This document shows, piece by piece, positions 8,608-17,812 of a stretch of DNA of 64,000 nucleotides. Within the stretch, counting starts at the first letter, position 1; the number at the start of each line of letters is the position of its first letter. This DNA is from DAIQRJ01 sp963708795. GTDB taxonomy: Bacteria > Actinomycetota > Actinomycetes > Propionibacteriales > DAIQRJ01. Under the pieces are notes generated by a model that was not told the origin of the DNA, did no database searches, and was given only the letters and a program-made list of their open reading frames with translations. The stretch lies in contig CAVPUH010000007.1 in the NCBI GenBank assembly GCA_963708795.1, forward strand, positions 266,387-330,386, written 5' to 3'. The translations under genes and the position numbers were made by a program.

Positions 8608-10447
8608 GTGGCGGTCCTCCCTCGCGTCCGCGCGCCCGAACTCACCGGGCGCGGGTGGCTGAACTCCGGCGGCGCCGCCGTGCGTCTCACGGACCTGCGC
8701 GGGCGGTTCGTCCTGCTCGACTTCTGGACCTTCTGCTGCGTCAACTGCCTGCACGTGATCGACCAACTGCGTCCGCTCGAACGCGAGTGGGGCGATCAGC
8801 TCGTCGTGGTGGGAGTGCACTCACCGAAGTTCGTGCACGAAGCCGACCCCGACGCACTCGCCGCGGCCGTCGAGCGGTACGGCGTCGACCACCTGGTCCT
8901 GGACGACCCGACGCTGCGGACCTGGGATGCCTACACGGCGCGGGCCTGGCCGACGCTGGTGCTGATCGACCCGGCGGGATATGTCGTTGCGCAGTACGCC
9001 GGCGAGGGACACGTGCATGCGATCGACGCGCTGATGCGCTCGCTCCGCTCGGACGCCGACCTGACGACCGCACCGTTCGAGCTGCTGAAGCTCGGTCAGC
9101 ACGGCCATGGCGCCTTGCGGTTCCCCGCGAAGGTGGCCGTGCTGCCGGGCGGGTCGCTGCTGGTCGCGGACGCCGGGTCGCACCGGTTGCTCGAACTGGC
9201 CGGGCCGACGGCGACGCGCCCCGAGCGCGTCGTCGGATCCGGCACCCGTGCCCGCGTCGACGGTGCGCCGGTGCAGGCGTCGTTCGCCGAGCCGAACGGG
9301 CTGTGCCTGCTGCCACCCGACATCGCGGCCGCGGTGGACTACGACGTGGTCGTGGCCGACTCGGCCAACCATCTGCTGCGTGGGGTTCGGCTGCGGGACG
9401 GGTGGGTGCGGACGGTGGCCGGCTCGGGTGAGGCCTGGATGCCGACGACCGGGAACCGTCCCTGGGCTGGGCGAACAGGACGTCGGCCGCCTCTCCTCCC
9501 CGTGGGACGTGATCTGGTGGCGGGACCGGGTCTGGGTCGCGATGGCCGGGATCCACCAGCTGTGGACGTTCGATCCGTGCACCGGTGGGCTGGTGGCAGT
9601 GGCCGGCACCCGCAACGAGGGCCTGGTCGACGGCCTCCTGGCCGACGCGTGGTTCGCGCAACCCTCTGGCCTGGCCGTCTCGGCCGACGGCGGCCGGCTC
9701 TACGTCGCCGATGCGGAGACGTCCGCCGTGCGCATCGTCCGGGCACACGAGGGTGACCTGGTCGTGGAGACCGTCGTAGGTCAGGGACTCTTCGACTTCG
9801 GCTTGCGTGACGGCCCCGCCGAGCAGGCCTTGCTCCAGCACCCGCTCGGCGTCACCGTGCTGCCGGACGGCTCCGTGGCCGTGCACGACACCTACAACGG
9901 CGCGATCCGCCGGTTGACCGAGGATCGGGACGGCTCCTGGTCTGTCAGCACGCTGATGACCGGGTTGGCCGAGCCGAGCGGCGGCGTCGTCCTCGACGAT
10001 CGTCTCGTCGTGGTCGAGTCGTCCGCGCACCGGCTCGTCGCGATCCCGTGGCAGGACGCGGCGCCTCTCGCACCGGCACCGTCAGCGCCGCCGCTGATCC
10101 GGGCCACGACCGCGGTCTCGGGTGGGCCGGTTCGCTTGACCGTCACCTTCACACCGCCGCCGGGTCAGCACCTCGACACGAGTGCCGGCCCCGCCACCGA
10201 ACTCCTGGTCAGCGCGACCCCGGACGGGTTACTCGTCTCCGGAGCCGGTCGTTCGGCCGACCTCGAACGCGAGCTGGTCCTCGATCCGGCCGTCCCCGAC
10301 GGCGTGCTGCACGTGTCTGCGCGGGCGGCCAGTTGCGAGGTCGACGCCGAGCATCCGGTGTGCCACCTGCACCAGCAGGATTGGGGCGTCCCCGTACGGG
10401 TGACGGCCGATGCCCCGGACCGCCTGAACCTCATCCTGGCCGGTTGA
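8608..10447 (+). CDS. Thioredoxin-like domain fused to NHL beta-propeller, NHLRC2-like (one frameshift)
   Basis: The N-terminal ~160 residues are a thioredoxin/TlpA-like fold with the redox motif FCCVNCLH near residue 45 and the cis-Pro region ARAWPTLVLID. The rest is an NHL-type propeller with repeats such as FPAKVAVLPGGSLLVADAG, PSGLAVSADGGRLYVADAE and HPLGVTVLPDGSVAVHD, and a C-terminal beta domain. This order matches the NHLRC2 family found from bacteria to animals. The frame shifts by one base near 9465: the first part ends in a nonsense tail, and the propeller continues in the next frame with SSPWDVIWWRDRVWVAM. About 613 codons in all. The start at GTG 8608 is 80 bases from the divergent PBP gene. 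Its substrate is unknown. Confidence 0.85.
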
Positions 10448-10514
10448 GGTCCGTGCCGACCCTGTGGTCGGCCGTGCCTGTCCGGCCCTTCGGGACGGGT
10501 CTAGCGTTGACGTC

Positions 10515-11360
10515 ATGACCGCTCAGACCTCGATCGCCCCGGCGGGCATCGAACCCGTCCTCACCGACGCCGAGATCGACCAGTTCGACGAACTCGGCTA
10601 TGTGGTCGTGAAGGGTGCCCTCGACCGGCCGACGGCCGAGCACTTCCGCAACCTCATCCTCGGTCTCATCCCACCCAGCTTGGAGATTCCCGAGACCTGG
10701 CACGCGCACGAGGGCCGGATCAAGCCGATGTACACGCCCGGGAACCACACCTGGGACACCCCTGACCTGATCCCGTTGTTCACCAACGAGAAGCTCTACC
10801 GGGCCGCTGCGCAGCTGCTGCAGAGTACGAACCTGCGGGTGATCGACGGCTCGATCGGCATCACCATGCGCAACGCCGCACACCCCGACAAGGCGCTGAG
10901 CCAGACCCTGCACATCGACGCCTCCGTCCCCACCGACCGCGATCAGTTCCTGTTCAGCATCGAGGAACTCCAGGTGGGCGGGTGCTACTACCTGACCGAC
11001 GTCGAGCCGAACGGCGGCGGGATCCACATCGTCCCGGGTGGACACAAGATCGTCGAGCAGGAAGCGCGAGACGATCCGCAGGGCCGCCACCTGCACGAGA
11101 ACTGGAAGCGGATCCAGCATCTCGAGTCGATCGAGGTGACCGGCGAAGCCGGCGACTTCGCGCTGCTGCACCACCTGATGCCGCACGGCGCCTCCCACAA
11201 CCGGCTCCCGACCACCCGGGTGGCGCAGTTCCTGCGCTGGGTGCGGGAGGACCAGTCCCACGGTGCGGGAGCGAAGCCGGAGCCCGGCCGATACAACCGG
11301 CAGCAGACCGACGCGATGGGTGAGTTGGGCCGCAAGCTCTTCGGGGTCGACGACTGGTAG
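10515..11360 (+). CDS. Phytanoyl-CoA dioxygenase (PhyH) family protein
   Basis: A non-haem Fe(II)/2-oxoglutarate-dependent oxygenase. The metal ligands appear as LHIDAS (HxD) near residue 137 and a distal His in HLMPHGASHNR near residue 223, followed at the expected distance by Arg for 2-oxoglutarate (TTRVAQF). The N-terminal FDELGYVVVKGALD is the usual PhyH opening. ATG 10515 is preferred over GTG 10464 because the upstream residues do not fit the family; no strong ribosome site is seen for either. 281 residues. It starts 68 bases after the thioredoxin-NHL gene. The substrate is not predictable. Confidence 0.88.
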   Translation: MTAQTSIAPAGIEPVLTDAEIDQFDELGYVVVKGALDRPTAEHFRNLILGLIPPSLEIPETWHAHEGRIKPMYTPGNHTWDTPDLIPLFTNEKLYRAAAQLLQSTNLRVIDGSIGITMRNAAHPDKALSQTLHIDASVPTDRDQFLFSIEELQVGGCYYLTDVEPNGGGIHIVPGGHKIVEQEARDDPQGRHLHENWKRIQHLESIEVTGEAGDFALLHHLMPHGASHNRLPTTRVAQFLRWVREDQSHGAGAKPEPGRYNRQQTDAMGELGRKLFGVDDW

Positions 11361-11394
11361 GCGCGCGTCGATCCGCCGGGTCGGACGTGTTGGC

Positions 11395-12414
11395 TCAGTC
11401 GTCGCGGCCGACGTCGCCGGTGAGTTGGGCCGCGAGTTCCGTGACGCCGTGCAGGGCCAGGTGGGTGGCGGCTCCGGCGTCGTCGGTCATCCAGATGATC
11501 GAGGTCAGCGCGCCGATCCGGGCGAACGGCACGAGGAGGTCTTCGTCACGGGCCTCCAGCGAGCCGCCGGCCGCCAGGTAGTCGCGCCAGACCGAGCCCG
11601 GTGAGACCGACCGCTCGCTGTAGGCGAGGTTCGCGACGTCCCACACCAGCGGCTCGACCCGGCAGTCGTCGGTGTCGATCAACCCGACCAGCGCCTCGTC
11701 GCGGTAGAGCTGATTGCGAGGGTTGAGATCGCCGTGCACGGCGCCGCGGTGATCGAGCCGGCCGCTCTCCCGCCAGTGGTCGAGCAGGATGTCGAGGTGG
11801 GCGGTGGCGCGGTCCACGACGTCGATCGGGCGCAGCACGTCGGCCCCGTCGCCGAACCGTTCGACGAGCGCGGCCCTGACCCGGTCCCAGCCGTGCCAGC
11901 GGGGACGGTCGTCGATGGCCGCGAACCCGGGCCGTTGCGGTAGGTCCAGCTCGAGCGAGACCCGGTGCAGCCGGGCGATCACGGGGGCCAGGAGCCGCGC
12001 GCGGAGAGGCCCGACGACCGCCGTGCCCGGTACGCCGGCGACGAACGGGAAGAGCGTGAGGGCATGGTCGTCGACCACCGGCACCGTGTCGTGCTCCGCC
12101 ACGACGACCGCGGGCTCGACTTCGGCCCACGCGCTGGCCAGCCGGTGTTCGTAGGTCACCTGCTCGACGGTCCGTTCCGTGCGGCTGATCCGCAGAACAC
12201 GATCGTGGTCGGAAGCCGAGATCCGCCAGCTCTGGTTGAGCATGCCCTCGTGGAGCAGCGTTGCTCCGGTGGGTTTCATGCCGAACGCCTCGCGACACGC
12301 GGCGAGGACCTCGGCTCGGCTCAGCCAGAGCGGCTGCCAGCCCCAGTCGTCACCGTCGTAGTACTCGTCGCCCGCTGTCGACAGGTCGCCGCGCGTCGCC
12401 GGGCTCTCCTCCAT
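11395..12414 (-). CDS. Aminoglycoside phosphotransferase-family kinase
   Basis: A protein-kinase-like small-molecule phosphotransferase. The catalytic loop is VHGDLNPRNQL near residue 223, and the metal-binding Asp follows in GLIDTDDCRVEPLVWDVANLAY. The N-terminal lobe carries TLLHEGMLNQSWRIS, a nucleotide-binding glycine loop equivalent. This superfamily covers antibiotic kinases, choline and homoserine kinases and maltokinases, so the substrate is open and resistance should not be assumed. 339 residues. It converges with the PhyH gene and shares its strand with the glycosidase-like gene upstream, 24 bases away. Confidence 0.87.
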   Translation of the reverse strand: MEESPATRGDLSTAGDEYYDGDDWGWQPLWLSRAEVLAACREAFGMKPTGATLLHEGMLNQSWRISASDHDRVLRISRTERTVEQVTYEHRLASAWAEVEPAVVVAEHDTVPVVDDHALTLFPFVAGVPGTAVVGPLRARLLAPVIARLHRVSLELDLPQRPGFAAIDDRPRWHGWDRVRAALVERFGDGADVLRPIDVVDRATAHLDILLDHWRESGRLDHRGAVHGDLNPRNQLYRDEALVGLIDTDDCRVEPLVWDVANLAYSERSVSPGSVWRDYLAAGGSLEARDEDLLVPFARIGALTSIIWMTDDAGAATHLALHGVTELAAQLTGDVGRDD

Positions 12415-12438
12415 GCGCCCGAGCTTCGCACAGGACCG

Positions 12439-14130
12439 TTACCAGGTGTATCGAGTTTCGCCTTCGCTGCTTCGCCAAACCTCCGGCGTCAGCACCGTGG
12501 CGTCGACGATCGCAGCGGGCTCGAACCCGCCGGGTTCACCGCCGTCCGCCGCGAGTCGAAGCGCCGCGGTGATGTCGGCATCGATTTCCGGCGTCCGGGC
12601 GGTCGGGTCGACGGAGACGAACAGCGCGGTTCCGGTGCGGGCCACGGCGTCGGCGAACTGCCGGTTCTTCGCCCACGGAGTCTGCGGGGTCGCCGGGACA
12701 CAGTCGGCGTCGACGGTGAAGAAGGTGCCGTGCTGCGCAACTCGGTACGCGAGCGTGTTCACCCCCATCTCGCGGGTCCGAGCCCACTCGCGACCCGACG
12801 TGTCGTCGCCGGTGCGGTTGACATGCACACGTCCGGCGGCCAGATGGCCGACGGTGTTGCAACCGAGGATCAGCGTCTCCGGCCGGTCGGACGGCGTGCC
12901 GTCCCGGCTGCCGGTGAGGATCGCGTCGTAGAGGGCGTTGACGAGTTCGGCGTTGGTGCGGCTGCGGTCGGCGAGGGACCAGCCCGGCTCGGTGAGTTCG
13001 AACGGCTTCATGGCCGGGCCCCACCGGCCGAACAGGTCCCAGGTGGAGAAGTCGTGCTTGATGAGCTCGAAGCCCCACCCGGCGATGCGTGCGATGTCGT
13101 CGTGCACGAGCTGCAGGACCTCGGGCCGGCTGATGTCGAGTGGGAGTTCAGGTCCCGGCCGCGGGCCGGGCGTGAGGAGCGACTCGTCGACGTCGAAGGA
13201 GCGGGCGATCGGGCGCATCCAGATCCCGGGCCGCGCCCCGACGTCGCGGACCCGTTGGGCGAGTCCGGGCATGTCGTCGAACAGGCCGGGCGTGCCGTGG
13301 GTCCACGGGCCCCCGGGCGCTCCGCCGCCAGGTGTCCAGCCGGCGTCGACCACGCCGAAAGGGCGCACCGGGTGGTCGCCGAGATAGTGCGCGACGAGCG
13401 CGGCGTCGGCGACGACTGCGTCGGGATCGAAGCCGGATCCGTACGCGTAGTACCAGTTGTTGGCGCCCAGCACGGGGCCGGGTGACGGAAGTGCGTCGTC
13501 ACACATCCGCCGGCACAGCGCGGCCACCACGGCCGTGGCGGATCGGCCCGTCTCGGCGGTCACGTCGTGTGTGCCGACCACGGTGGCGACCGCGAGCGTG
13601 CGGTCACCGAGGATGGCCGCGTCACCGCCGTTGGCGAGGTCGAGGTGGAGGGAGAACGTGGAGTTCGTGAACGTCCACGAGGCGAAGGCGTTCGGCCGCA
13701 CCCGCACCCCGTGGCCGACGAGGCGTCCACCGGCGGTGTCGGCGGCGACCCAGTACCAGGGCAGCGCCCCGGCGGACCCGAGTGGACGCCAGCCCAGCTC
13801 GCCGTAGCTGCGCTCCCAGGCGTCGCCGAGAACGGGCGTGCCGATGTCGAGTCGGTGTGGCCAGGTCAAGGTGACCCCGCGGATCGGGGTGGCGCCGGCG
13901 TTCACGGTGATGTCGAGGTCGGCGCCCGGCTCGATCGACGGTGGCTGCGTCGCAGTCGTCAGCGTGACGCCGGGTACCTCCCAGACGATCGGTCCCGACT
14001 CACCACCGTCGCGGGTCGCGCCGACGTCCCGCGGGTCCGCCACGTGACCGAGATGGACGGTGATGCCCGTCGGCGGAGCGACGTGGTCGGGCCAGGACAG
14101 CATCTGCTCGACGCTCGAGTCGTGGGTCAC
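12439..14130 (-). CDS. GH36/GH27-like alpha-galactosidase superfamily protein
   Basis: A clan GH-D style glycoside hydrolase. A beta-sandwich N-terminal part precedes a TIM-barrel region with WYYAYG, FGVVDAGWTPGGG, and the nucleophile-type motif LIKHDFSTWD (Asp near residue 360). The acid/base-type region is CNTVGHLAAG...NRTGDDTSG near residues 430-445. The sugar specificity cannot be told. The start is taken as GTG 14130 (VTHDSSVEQML): the open frame extends upstream to 14985, but that part lies antisense to the reductase gene and has no family likeness. 563 residues. No signal peptide is seen, so it is probably cytoplasmic. Confidence 0.82.
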   Translation of the reverse strand: MTHDSSVEQMLSWPDHVAPPTGITVHLGHVADPRDVGATRDGGESGPIVWEVPGVTLTTATQPPSIEPGADLDITVNAGATPIRGVTLTWPHRLDIGTPVLGDAWERSYGELGWRPLGSAGALPWYWVAADTAGGRLVGHGVRVRPNAFASWTFTNSTFSLHLDLANGGDAAILGDRTLAVATVVGTHDVTAETGRSATAVVAALCRRMCDDALPSPGPVLGANNWYYAYGSGFDPDAVVADAALVAHYLGDHPVRPFGVVDAGWTPGGGAPGGPWTHGTPGLFDDMPGLAQRVRDVGARPGIWMRPIARSFDVDESLLTPGPRPGPELPLDISRPEVLQLVHDDIARIAGWGFELIKHDFSTWDLFGRWGPAMKPFELTEPGWSLADRSRTNAELVNALYDAILTGSRDGTPSDRPETLILGCNTVGHLAAGRVHVNRTGDDTSGREWARTREMGVNTLAYRVAQHGTFFTVDADCVPATPQTPWAKNRQFADAVARTGTALFVSVDPTARTPEIDADITAALRLAADGGEPGGFEPAAIVDATVLTPEVWRSSEGETRYTW

Positions 14131-14178
14131 GGACGCCGACTCTAGCGACGCCGCACGAGATCGCGGCCGACCGGCAGA

Positions 14179-14946
14179 ATGGCCGCCATGGCGACGACCT
14201 ATGAGCCCGGACCGGTAGTGATCCTCGGTGGCCGCAGCGAGATCGGCCTGGCCGTCGCGGCGCGCCTGGTGCGCGACGCCGGCGCGACGACCGTCGTGCT
14301 CGCCGCGCGCCGGTCCCACGAGTTGACCGGCGAGGTCGCGGCGCTCACGCGAGCCGGTGCCGCCGTGAACACCATCGCCTTCGATGCGGACGACCTCGCC
14401 GGCCATGCGGCCGTCCTCGACGAGGTGATCGAGGAGTACGGATCGCTCGGCACCGTCGTCCTCGCGTTCGGGGTGCTGGGCGATCAGGCCCGGGCCGAGG
14501 TCGACGCGGCCTACGCAGCGTCCATCCTCCACACCGACTTCGTCGCGCAGGCGCATCTCCTGACCGAACTCGCCGTGCGCATGCGCGAACAGAAGTCGGG
14601 CACCATCGTCGTCTTCTCGTCCGTGGCCGGTGTCCGCGTGCGACGAGCGAACTACGTGTACGGCTCGGCGAAAGCGGCGCTGGACGGGTTCGCCTCGGGC
14701 CTCTCCGATGCACTGCACGGGTCCGGGGTGCGGCTGCTCCTCGTCCGTCCCGGTTTCGTCGTGGGCCGGATGACGAAGGGGATGAAGAAGGCTCCGTTCC
14801 CGAGCACTGCCTACTCCGTGGCCGACGCGGTCGTGGCCGCCCTGCGATCCGGGGCGGACGACATCTGGGTTCCGATGATCCTGCGACCGATGTTCGTGGG
14901 CATGCGGATGCTGCCGCGTGCGGTCTGGCGCAGACTGCCGCGCTGA
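14179..14946 (+). CDS. dprE2: DprE2-like decaprenylphosphoryl-2-keto-ribose reductase (SDR)
   Basis: A short-chain dehydrogenase with the Rossmann motif LGGRSEIGLAVA in place of the usual TGxxxGxG, exactly as in mycobacterial DprE2. Other shared landmarks are VVLAFGVLGDQ, SSVAGVRVRRANYVYGSAKAALDG (Ser, YxxxK) and the C-terminal LPRAVWRRLPR. DprE2 makes decaprenylphosphoryl-arabinose, the arabinose donor for cell-wall arabinan, with the flavoenzyme DprE1. No DprE1 gene lies next to it here, which is unusual because the two are normally adjacent, so the exact substrate is less certain. The start may be ATG 14179 or ATG 14188. It diverges from the glycosidase gene across 48 bases. Confidence 0.78.
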   Translation: MAAMATTYEPGPVVILGGRSEIGLAVAARLVRDAGATTVVLAARRSHELTGEVAALTRAGAAVNTIAFDADDLAGHAAVLDEVIEEYGSLGTVVLAFGVLGDQARAEVDAAYAASILHTDFVAQAHLLTELAVRMREQKSGTIVVFSSVAGVRVRRANYVYGSAKAALDGFASGLSDALHGSGVRLLLVRPGFVVGRMTKGMKKAPFPSTAYSVADAVVAALRSGADDIWVPMILRPMFVGMRMLPRAVWRRLPR

Positions 14947-14980
14947 CGCGCGATCCCCTCGGCGTGGCCGTTCGTCCGAC

Positions 14981-15024
14981 GTCAATGCAAATTGACAACC
15001 ACGTGGATGTCAACCAAGATTGAC
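14981..15024. promoter_or_regulatory. Twin inverted-repeat operators GTCAA-N6-TTGAC
   Basis: Two perfect inverted repeats of the form GTCAA-N6-TTGAC lie at 14981-14996 and 15009-15024, 28 bases centre to centre. The second ends three bases before the ATG of the small helix-turn-helix gene at 15028. Both half-sites match exactly while the six-base spacers differ (TGCAAA and CCAAGA), as expected of a dimer binding site. The natural reading is an operator pair for the adjacent HTH protein. The short distance to the start codon implies a very short or absent 5' leader. Confidence 0.7.
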
Positions 15025-15027
15025 GAC

Positions 15028-15267
15028 ATGGACGAGCCCTCCGACGCTGCCGCCACCCGAGCTCTCGACGACGCGGCGAGCACCGACCCGGCAGTCGGGC
15101 TCCGAGCGGTGCGCGCGCTGCGCGACCTCGCCGACCGGCTCGAGGCCCTCCACGTCGGCAATGCCCGACGGCTGGGCTGGTCCTGGCAGCAGATCGGCGA
15201 CGCCCTCGACGTCAGCCGACAGGCCGTTCACGTGAAGTACGCGATCCGCAATCGCGGAACGCGTTGA
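15028..15267 (+). CDS. Small helix-turn-helix DNA-binding protein
   Basis: 79 residues from ATG 15028. The N-terminal half is an acidic/Ala-rich helix pair (VRALRDLADRLEALH), and the C-terminal half is a helix-turn-helix: LGWSWQQIGDALDVSRQAVHVKYA. Similar small proteins sit in front of genes with Clp_N domains in other actinobacteria, and this gene too is followed 27 bases later by a Clp_N protein. An in-frame ATG at 14992 lies inside the first operator and is not preferred. It probably represses its own operon through the twin repeats just upstream. Confidence 0.85.
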   Translation: MDEPSDAAATRALDDAASTDPAVGLRAVRALRDLADRLEALHVGNARRLGWSWQQIGDALDVSRQAVHVKYAIRNRGTR

Positions 15268-15294
15268 GTTCTGATCCATCCGAAAGGCGGCACC

Positions 15295-16242
15295 ATGTTC
15301 GAGAGGTTCACCGACGAAGTCCGTCGCGCGGTCGTCCTGGCCGCCGACGTCGCTCGCGAGCGCTACGACGACACGATCCGGCCGATGCACCTCCTGATCG
15401 GCCTGGCGATCGCGGACGAGCCGTCGTTGACGGCGGCCGGACTCACCCGCGAGCGCCTCGGGACGCTCTGGGACGGCGTCGGCCGGACCACGGCAGCCAG
15501 TGATCTGGACGCCGACGCCTTGGCCGGGATCGGGATCGACGTGGACGCCGTCCGCGCCGCCACCGACCGGTCGTTCGGCCCCGGCGCGCTCGACGAGGCC
15601 GCCCGATCCCGCCGAGCCGCACGCGTCGGCCATATCCCGTTCTCGAGGGCGTCCAAGCGCGCGATGGAAGCAGCTCTTCGGAACGCAGTCGCCGGCGGGT
15701 CGAAGGACATTCGATCCGTCCATCTGCTCCAGGGCGTGCTCGACCTCGGCGACCCGGACGTCGATGTCGTCCTCCGGGCGGCCGGCGTGTCCGCCGGGGA
15801 GCTGAGGTCGTCGGCGCTCGCCGCTGCCAGCGGGTCGGCGGCATCGACCATCGCCGGCATCGACCGGCTCGACCTCGCGGTCGCCGACCTCGACGCGAGC
15901 AGGGACTACTACGACGCGGTTCTCGCTCCGCTGGGCATCACGAGGCTCGGACACGACGACGACGGCGTCGGTTACGGCAGCGACCGGCCCTTCTTCTGGA
16001 TCGGCTCGCGCGATGCCTCGGAGCTCGACGATCCCCACGGTGGGGTGGTCCGCATCGCGTTCACGGCACGCGACCGTGCCACCGTGACCGCCTTCCGGGA
16101 CGCGGCCGGAGCAGTCGGCGCCGAGGTCGTCAGCGAGCCCGGCGTGCACCCGCGGCGACGCCGATCGTCCTTCCAAGCCGTCGTCCGCGACCCGGACGGC
16201 AACGAGGTCGAGGCGATCTGCCACCTGGCGGCAGCCCGCTGA
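15295..16242 (+). CDS. Clp N-terminal domain fused to a VOC (glyoxalase-like) domain
   Basis: Residues 1 to about 180 are a Clp_N double repeat, the peptide-adaptor-binding domain otherwise found in ClpA/ClpC: MFERFTDEVRRAVVLAAD, PMHLLIGLAIAD and FSRASKRAMEAAL, SVHLLQGVLD. Residues ~187-315 are a vicinal-oxygen-chelate domain: IDRLDLAVADLDASRDYYD, VRIAFTARDRATVTAF and a final VVRDPDGNEVEAICH with the metal-ligand-type Glu. There is no ATPase domain. The join is in frame with only a short Ala/Ser linker. Stand-alone Clp_N proteins are common in this setting; the VOC addition is unusual and its job unknown. AAAGG lies ahead of the ATG. Confidence 0.85.
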   Translation: MFERFTDEVRRAVVLAADVARERYDDTIRPMHLLIGLAIADEPSLTAAGLTRERLGTLWDGVGRTTAASDLDADALAGIGIDVDAVRAATDRSFGPGALDEAARSRRAARVGHIPFSRASKRAMEAALRNAVAGGSKDIRSVHLLQGVLDLGDPDVDVVLRAAGVSAGELRSSALAAASGSAASTIAGIDRLDLAVADLDASRDYYDAVLAPLGITRLGHDDDGVGYGSDRPFFWIGSRDASELDDPHGGVVRIAFTARDRATVTAFRDAAGAVGAEVVSEPGVHPRRRRSSFQAVVRDPDGNEVEAICHLAAAR

Positions 16243-16284
16243 CCACTGCGGCCGGGCCGTCGACGCCGTGTTTAGGCTGCGTAG

Positions 16285-17800
16285 GTGACCTACACAGCTG
16301 ACGCACCGCCGGCGCCGGATCCCGGCCGCTGGCGAGCGCTCGCGCTGTGTCTCGTCGCCGGCTTCATGACCCTGCTCGACGTGAGCATCGTCAACGTGGC
16401 GCTCCCGTCCATTCGCACGGGCCTGGCCGCCAGCGAGAGTGACCTGCAGTGGATCATCGCCGGCTACGGGCTCGCGTTCGGCATCGCCCTGGTGCCGGCC
16501 GGCCGGCTCGGTGACGCGAAGAGCCGACGCGCGGTGTTCGCGATCGGCCTGGCCTTGTTCACGGTCGCGAGCGCGGCGTGCGGGCTCGCCACCGGCTCCA
16601 CCTGGCTGTCGATCACCCGGGTCATCCAGGGTCTGGGCGCCGGCATCGTCTCGCCCCAGGTCTCCGGCTTCATCCAGACCTTGTTCTCCGGCAAGGAGCG
16701 CGGCCGCGCGTTCGGCATCTTCGGCGCGACCATCGGGATCTCCACCGCCCTGGGTCCACTCATCGGTGGTCTCCTGGTGCGGTTCGGCGGGGCGGAGAAC
16801 GGCTGGCGCTGGGTGTTCCTGGTCAATGTGCCCGTCGGGATCGTCGCGCTCCTGCTCGTCCGCCGGCTCCTGCCGCCGAGCACGGTGCATCGCAAGCAGT
16901 CGCTGGACCCGGTGGGCGTGGTCCTCTTCGGCGGCGCCATCCTGTTCGTCCTGCTCCCGTTGGTCACCGGCGACCAGGACGTCCCTGATCGACCGGCCCT
17001 GGTGGCTTCTGCTTCCCTCGGTCGTGCTCCTGGTCGCCTTCTGGCTGTGGGAGCGCCGGTGGGACCGCCGGGGTGAGGCCACGCTCGTCGATCTCTCACT
17101 GGTCCACGTCCGCTCGTACATGCTCGGGTTGGGCCTCGGGACGATCTACTTCGCCGGGTTCACCTCGCTGTTCCTCGTCCTCACGCTGTATCTACAGGAA
17201 GGTCTGCACTACTCGGCCCTCCTGGCCGGCCTGGTCGGCACCCCGTTCGCGGTGGGGTCGGCCATCTCGGCCAGCATCGGCGGACGCTACGTCTTCAAGT
17301 TCGGGCGCGGCATGGTGGTCAGCGGCCTCGTCATGGTCATCGTCGGGCTGATCGCGCTCGACCTGATCGTCGGCCGGGTCGACCACAACGTCGGGCTCTG
17401 GTTGTTCGTCCCGCTCGCGGTCACCGGGTTCGGTGGCGGCCTGGTGATCTCCCCGAACGTCACGCTGACCCTGGCGGAGGTGGACGTCCGGCACGCCGGA
17501 TCGGGTGGCGGCATGCTCCAGACGGCGCAACGGGTCGGATCGGCGATCGGCGTCGCCGTCGTGCTGGCGCAGTTCTTCAGCGAACTCGCCAGCACCCACG
17601 GCGACTTCGCGCGGGCGTTGAGCGTGAGCCTCCGGACGACCATCGGGTTGGTGGTGGCGGCACTCGTGCTCGGGCTGGTCGATCTGCTGACCCGGCGTAC
17701 GCCGCCGGCAGGGGACGCGGACGTCCCCGGCGCCCATGCCGCCGGTCGCGAACCCGAACCCGCGCGGGTGTCGAGCGGCCCCAAGCACAAGCGCGCCTGA
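16285..17800 (+). CDS. MFS drug exporter, DHA2 (14-helix) family (one frameshift)
   Basis: A proton-coupled efflux transporter of the EmrB/QacA type. Seen are LDVSIVNVALPSI in helix 1, the loop GRLGDAKSRR (motif A), the antiporter motif region GISTALGPLIGG, and further hydrophobic helices to the end, with a basic C-terminal tail. Near 16978 the frame slips by one base: the first part ends in a nonsense tail at 17076, while helices continue in the next frame with LLLPSVVLLVAFWLW. An extra C in GTCCCTG would explain it. Start GTG 16285. The substrate is unknown. Confidence 0.87.
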
Positions 17801-17812
17801 CGCCGAGGGCGG

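Noticed and set aside
11395..12414. Calling the phosphotransferases (11.4, 31.6 and 32.4 kb) antibiotic-resistance genes
   Set aside because: The kinase fold is shared by many metabolic enzymes, and no residue pattern seen here marks an aminoglycoside kinase.
11965..13485. A plus-strand open frame of 506 codons over the phosphotransferase and glycosidase genes
   Set aside because: Covers the start region of one gene and the end of another on the opposite strand; no protein likeness.
14131..14985. N-terminal extension of the glycosidase-like frame
   Set aside because: This part lies antisense to the DprE2-like gene and has no domain likeness; the GTG at 14130 gives a normal start.
15010..17121. 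A 703-codon minus-strand frame opposite the HTH, Clp_N-VOC and MFS genes
   Set aside because: Antisense to three supported genes; the translation is hydrophilic and repetitive.
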